Source: Diospyros lotus
Taxonomy: Eukaryota; Streptophyta; Magnoliopsida; Ericales; Ebenaceae
Reading direction: 5' to 3'
Assembly (NCBI RefSeq): GCF_014633365.1
Contig: NC_068348.1
Location: 17,626,311 to 17,690,310, forward strand
DNA length: 64,000 nucleotides
Below, piece after piece: positions 63,737 through 64,000 of this stretch. Position numbers and translations under genes: made by a program. Position 1 is the stretch's first letter, and each line of letters opens with the position of its first letter. The notes below the pieces were generated by a model, which was given only the letters and a program-made list of their open reading frames with translations, did not search any database and was not told the DNA's origin.

Positions 63737-64000
63737 ATGATCCATGAAGAACTTGAAGACGATGAAAATGAAGAAACTATTGTTACAACTTTAATTGAAC
63801 ACCATATTCAGTCTACAAAGCACAACTCTATATCACGTTGTCATGGATCTGTGATATACCACCATGACATCAATTGCAATAGAGTTGAAACTCATGAAAG
63901 CCTTCATTATGATTATTTTGTTGATTCCCCTACATATCCATCACATTTATTTCATAGAAGGTTTTGTATGCATAAAATATTATTTCTACGAATGAAAGTA
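63737..64000 (+). CDS. PIF/Harbinger transposase, N-terminal part (runs off the window)
   Basis: 88 codons open from ATG 63737 to the last base. It begins MIHEELEDDENEET (acidic), then SVIYHHDINCNRVETHESLH, then YDYFVDSPTYPSHLFHRRFC and MHKILFLRM. This is the N-terminal signature of plant PIF/Harbinger transposases (acidic start, R/H..HxxL..DYF...P.YP..FRRRFRM...LF.R). The usual Arg residues are partly replaced by His and Cys, so it may be decaying. Catalytic domain not in window. It is divergently oriented to HINT4. Confidence 0.75.
   Translation, partial: MIHEELEDDENEETIVTTLIEHHIQSTKHNSISRCHGSVIYHHDINCNRVETHESLHYDYFVDSPTYPSHLFHRRFCMHKILFLRMKV

Overview
This is nuclear DNA of a flowering plant, almost certainly a eudicot with large, transposon-filled introns. 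The support is direct: spliced genes with GT-AG introns, AT-rich intergenic DNA, plant-type LTR retrotransposons with tRNA-iMet primer sites, PIF/Harbinger, hAT and Mutator-like DNA transposons, RTE-type LINE remnants, and genes whose nearest known relatives are plant proteins. No rRNA, tRNA, CRISPR or bacterial-type operon was seen.

Four host genes can be reconstructed. (1) A plus-strand gene, 4323-27862, has 15 exons and encodes a 464-residue protein with a HIT-type zinc finger, a CCHC knuckle and further Cys-rich modules. (2) A short mitochondrial-type small-heat-shock-like gene lies at 34779-35195 (minus). (3) A two-exon mitochondrial HSP23-type small heat-shock gene lies at 35531-36647 (minus), with a TATA box, a perfect heat-shock element and a TGACGTCA box upstream. 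(4) A HINT4-type histidine-triad gene on the minus strand has exons 3-6 at 37656-38793 but exons 1-2 at 62747-63002, so one intron of about 24 kb separates them. All reading phases match across both large genes.

Most of the rest is transposon DNA sitting inside introns. Intron 5 of the zinc-finger gene (6096-19861) holds an LTR element with a second LTR element nested in it, a degenerate hAT transposase gene, and a minus-strand LTR element (403-bp LTRs, GTTTT target duplication) that carries a captured piece of a kinesin motor domain. Intron 2 of HINT4 (38794-62746) holds a Copia element, a second Copia element broken by two solo LTRs, a 9.9-kb Ty3/Gypsy element with a 4.2-kb Copia-type element nested inside it, and a short gag-only LTR element that splits an older Gypsy remnant.

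Between the two large genes (27863-37655) lie a Mutator-like element with about 225-bp inverted ends, a three-copy tandem array with a repeated CCTATCGGGCTTTGTT motif, a 1.4-kb non-autonomous hAT element with a perfect 8-bp target duplication, and the two heat-shock genes. Both edges of the window carry PIF/Harbinger pieces: a C-terminal transposase remnant plus its Myb-like partner ORF on the left, and the N-terminal start of a transposase on the right that runs off the end. All family assignments come from reading motifs by eye; no database search was possible.
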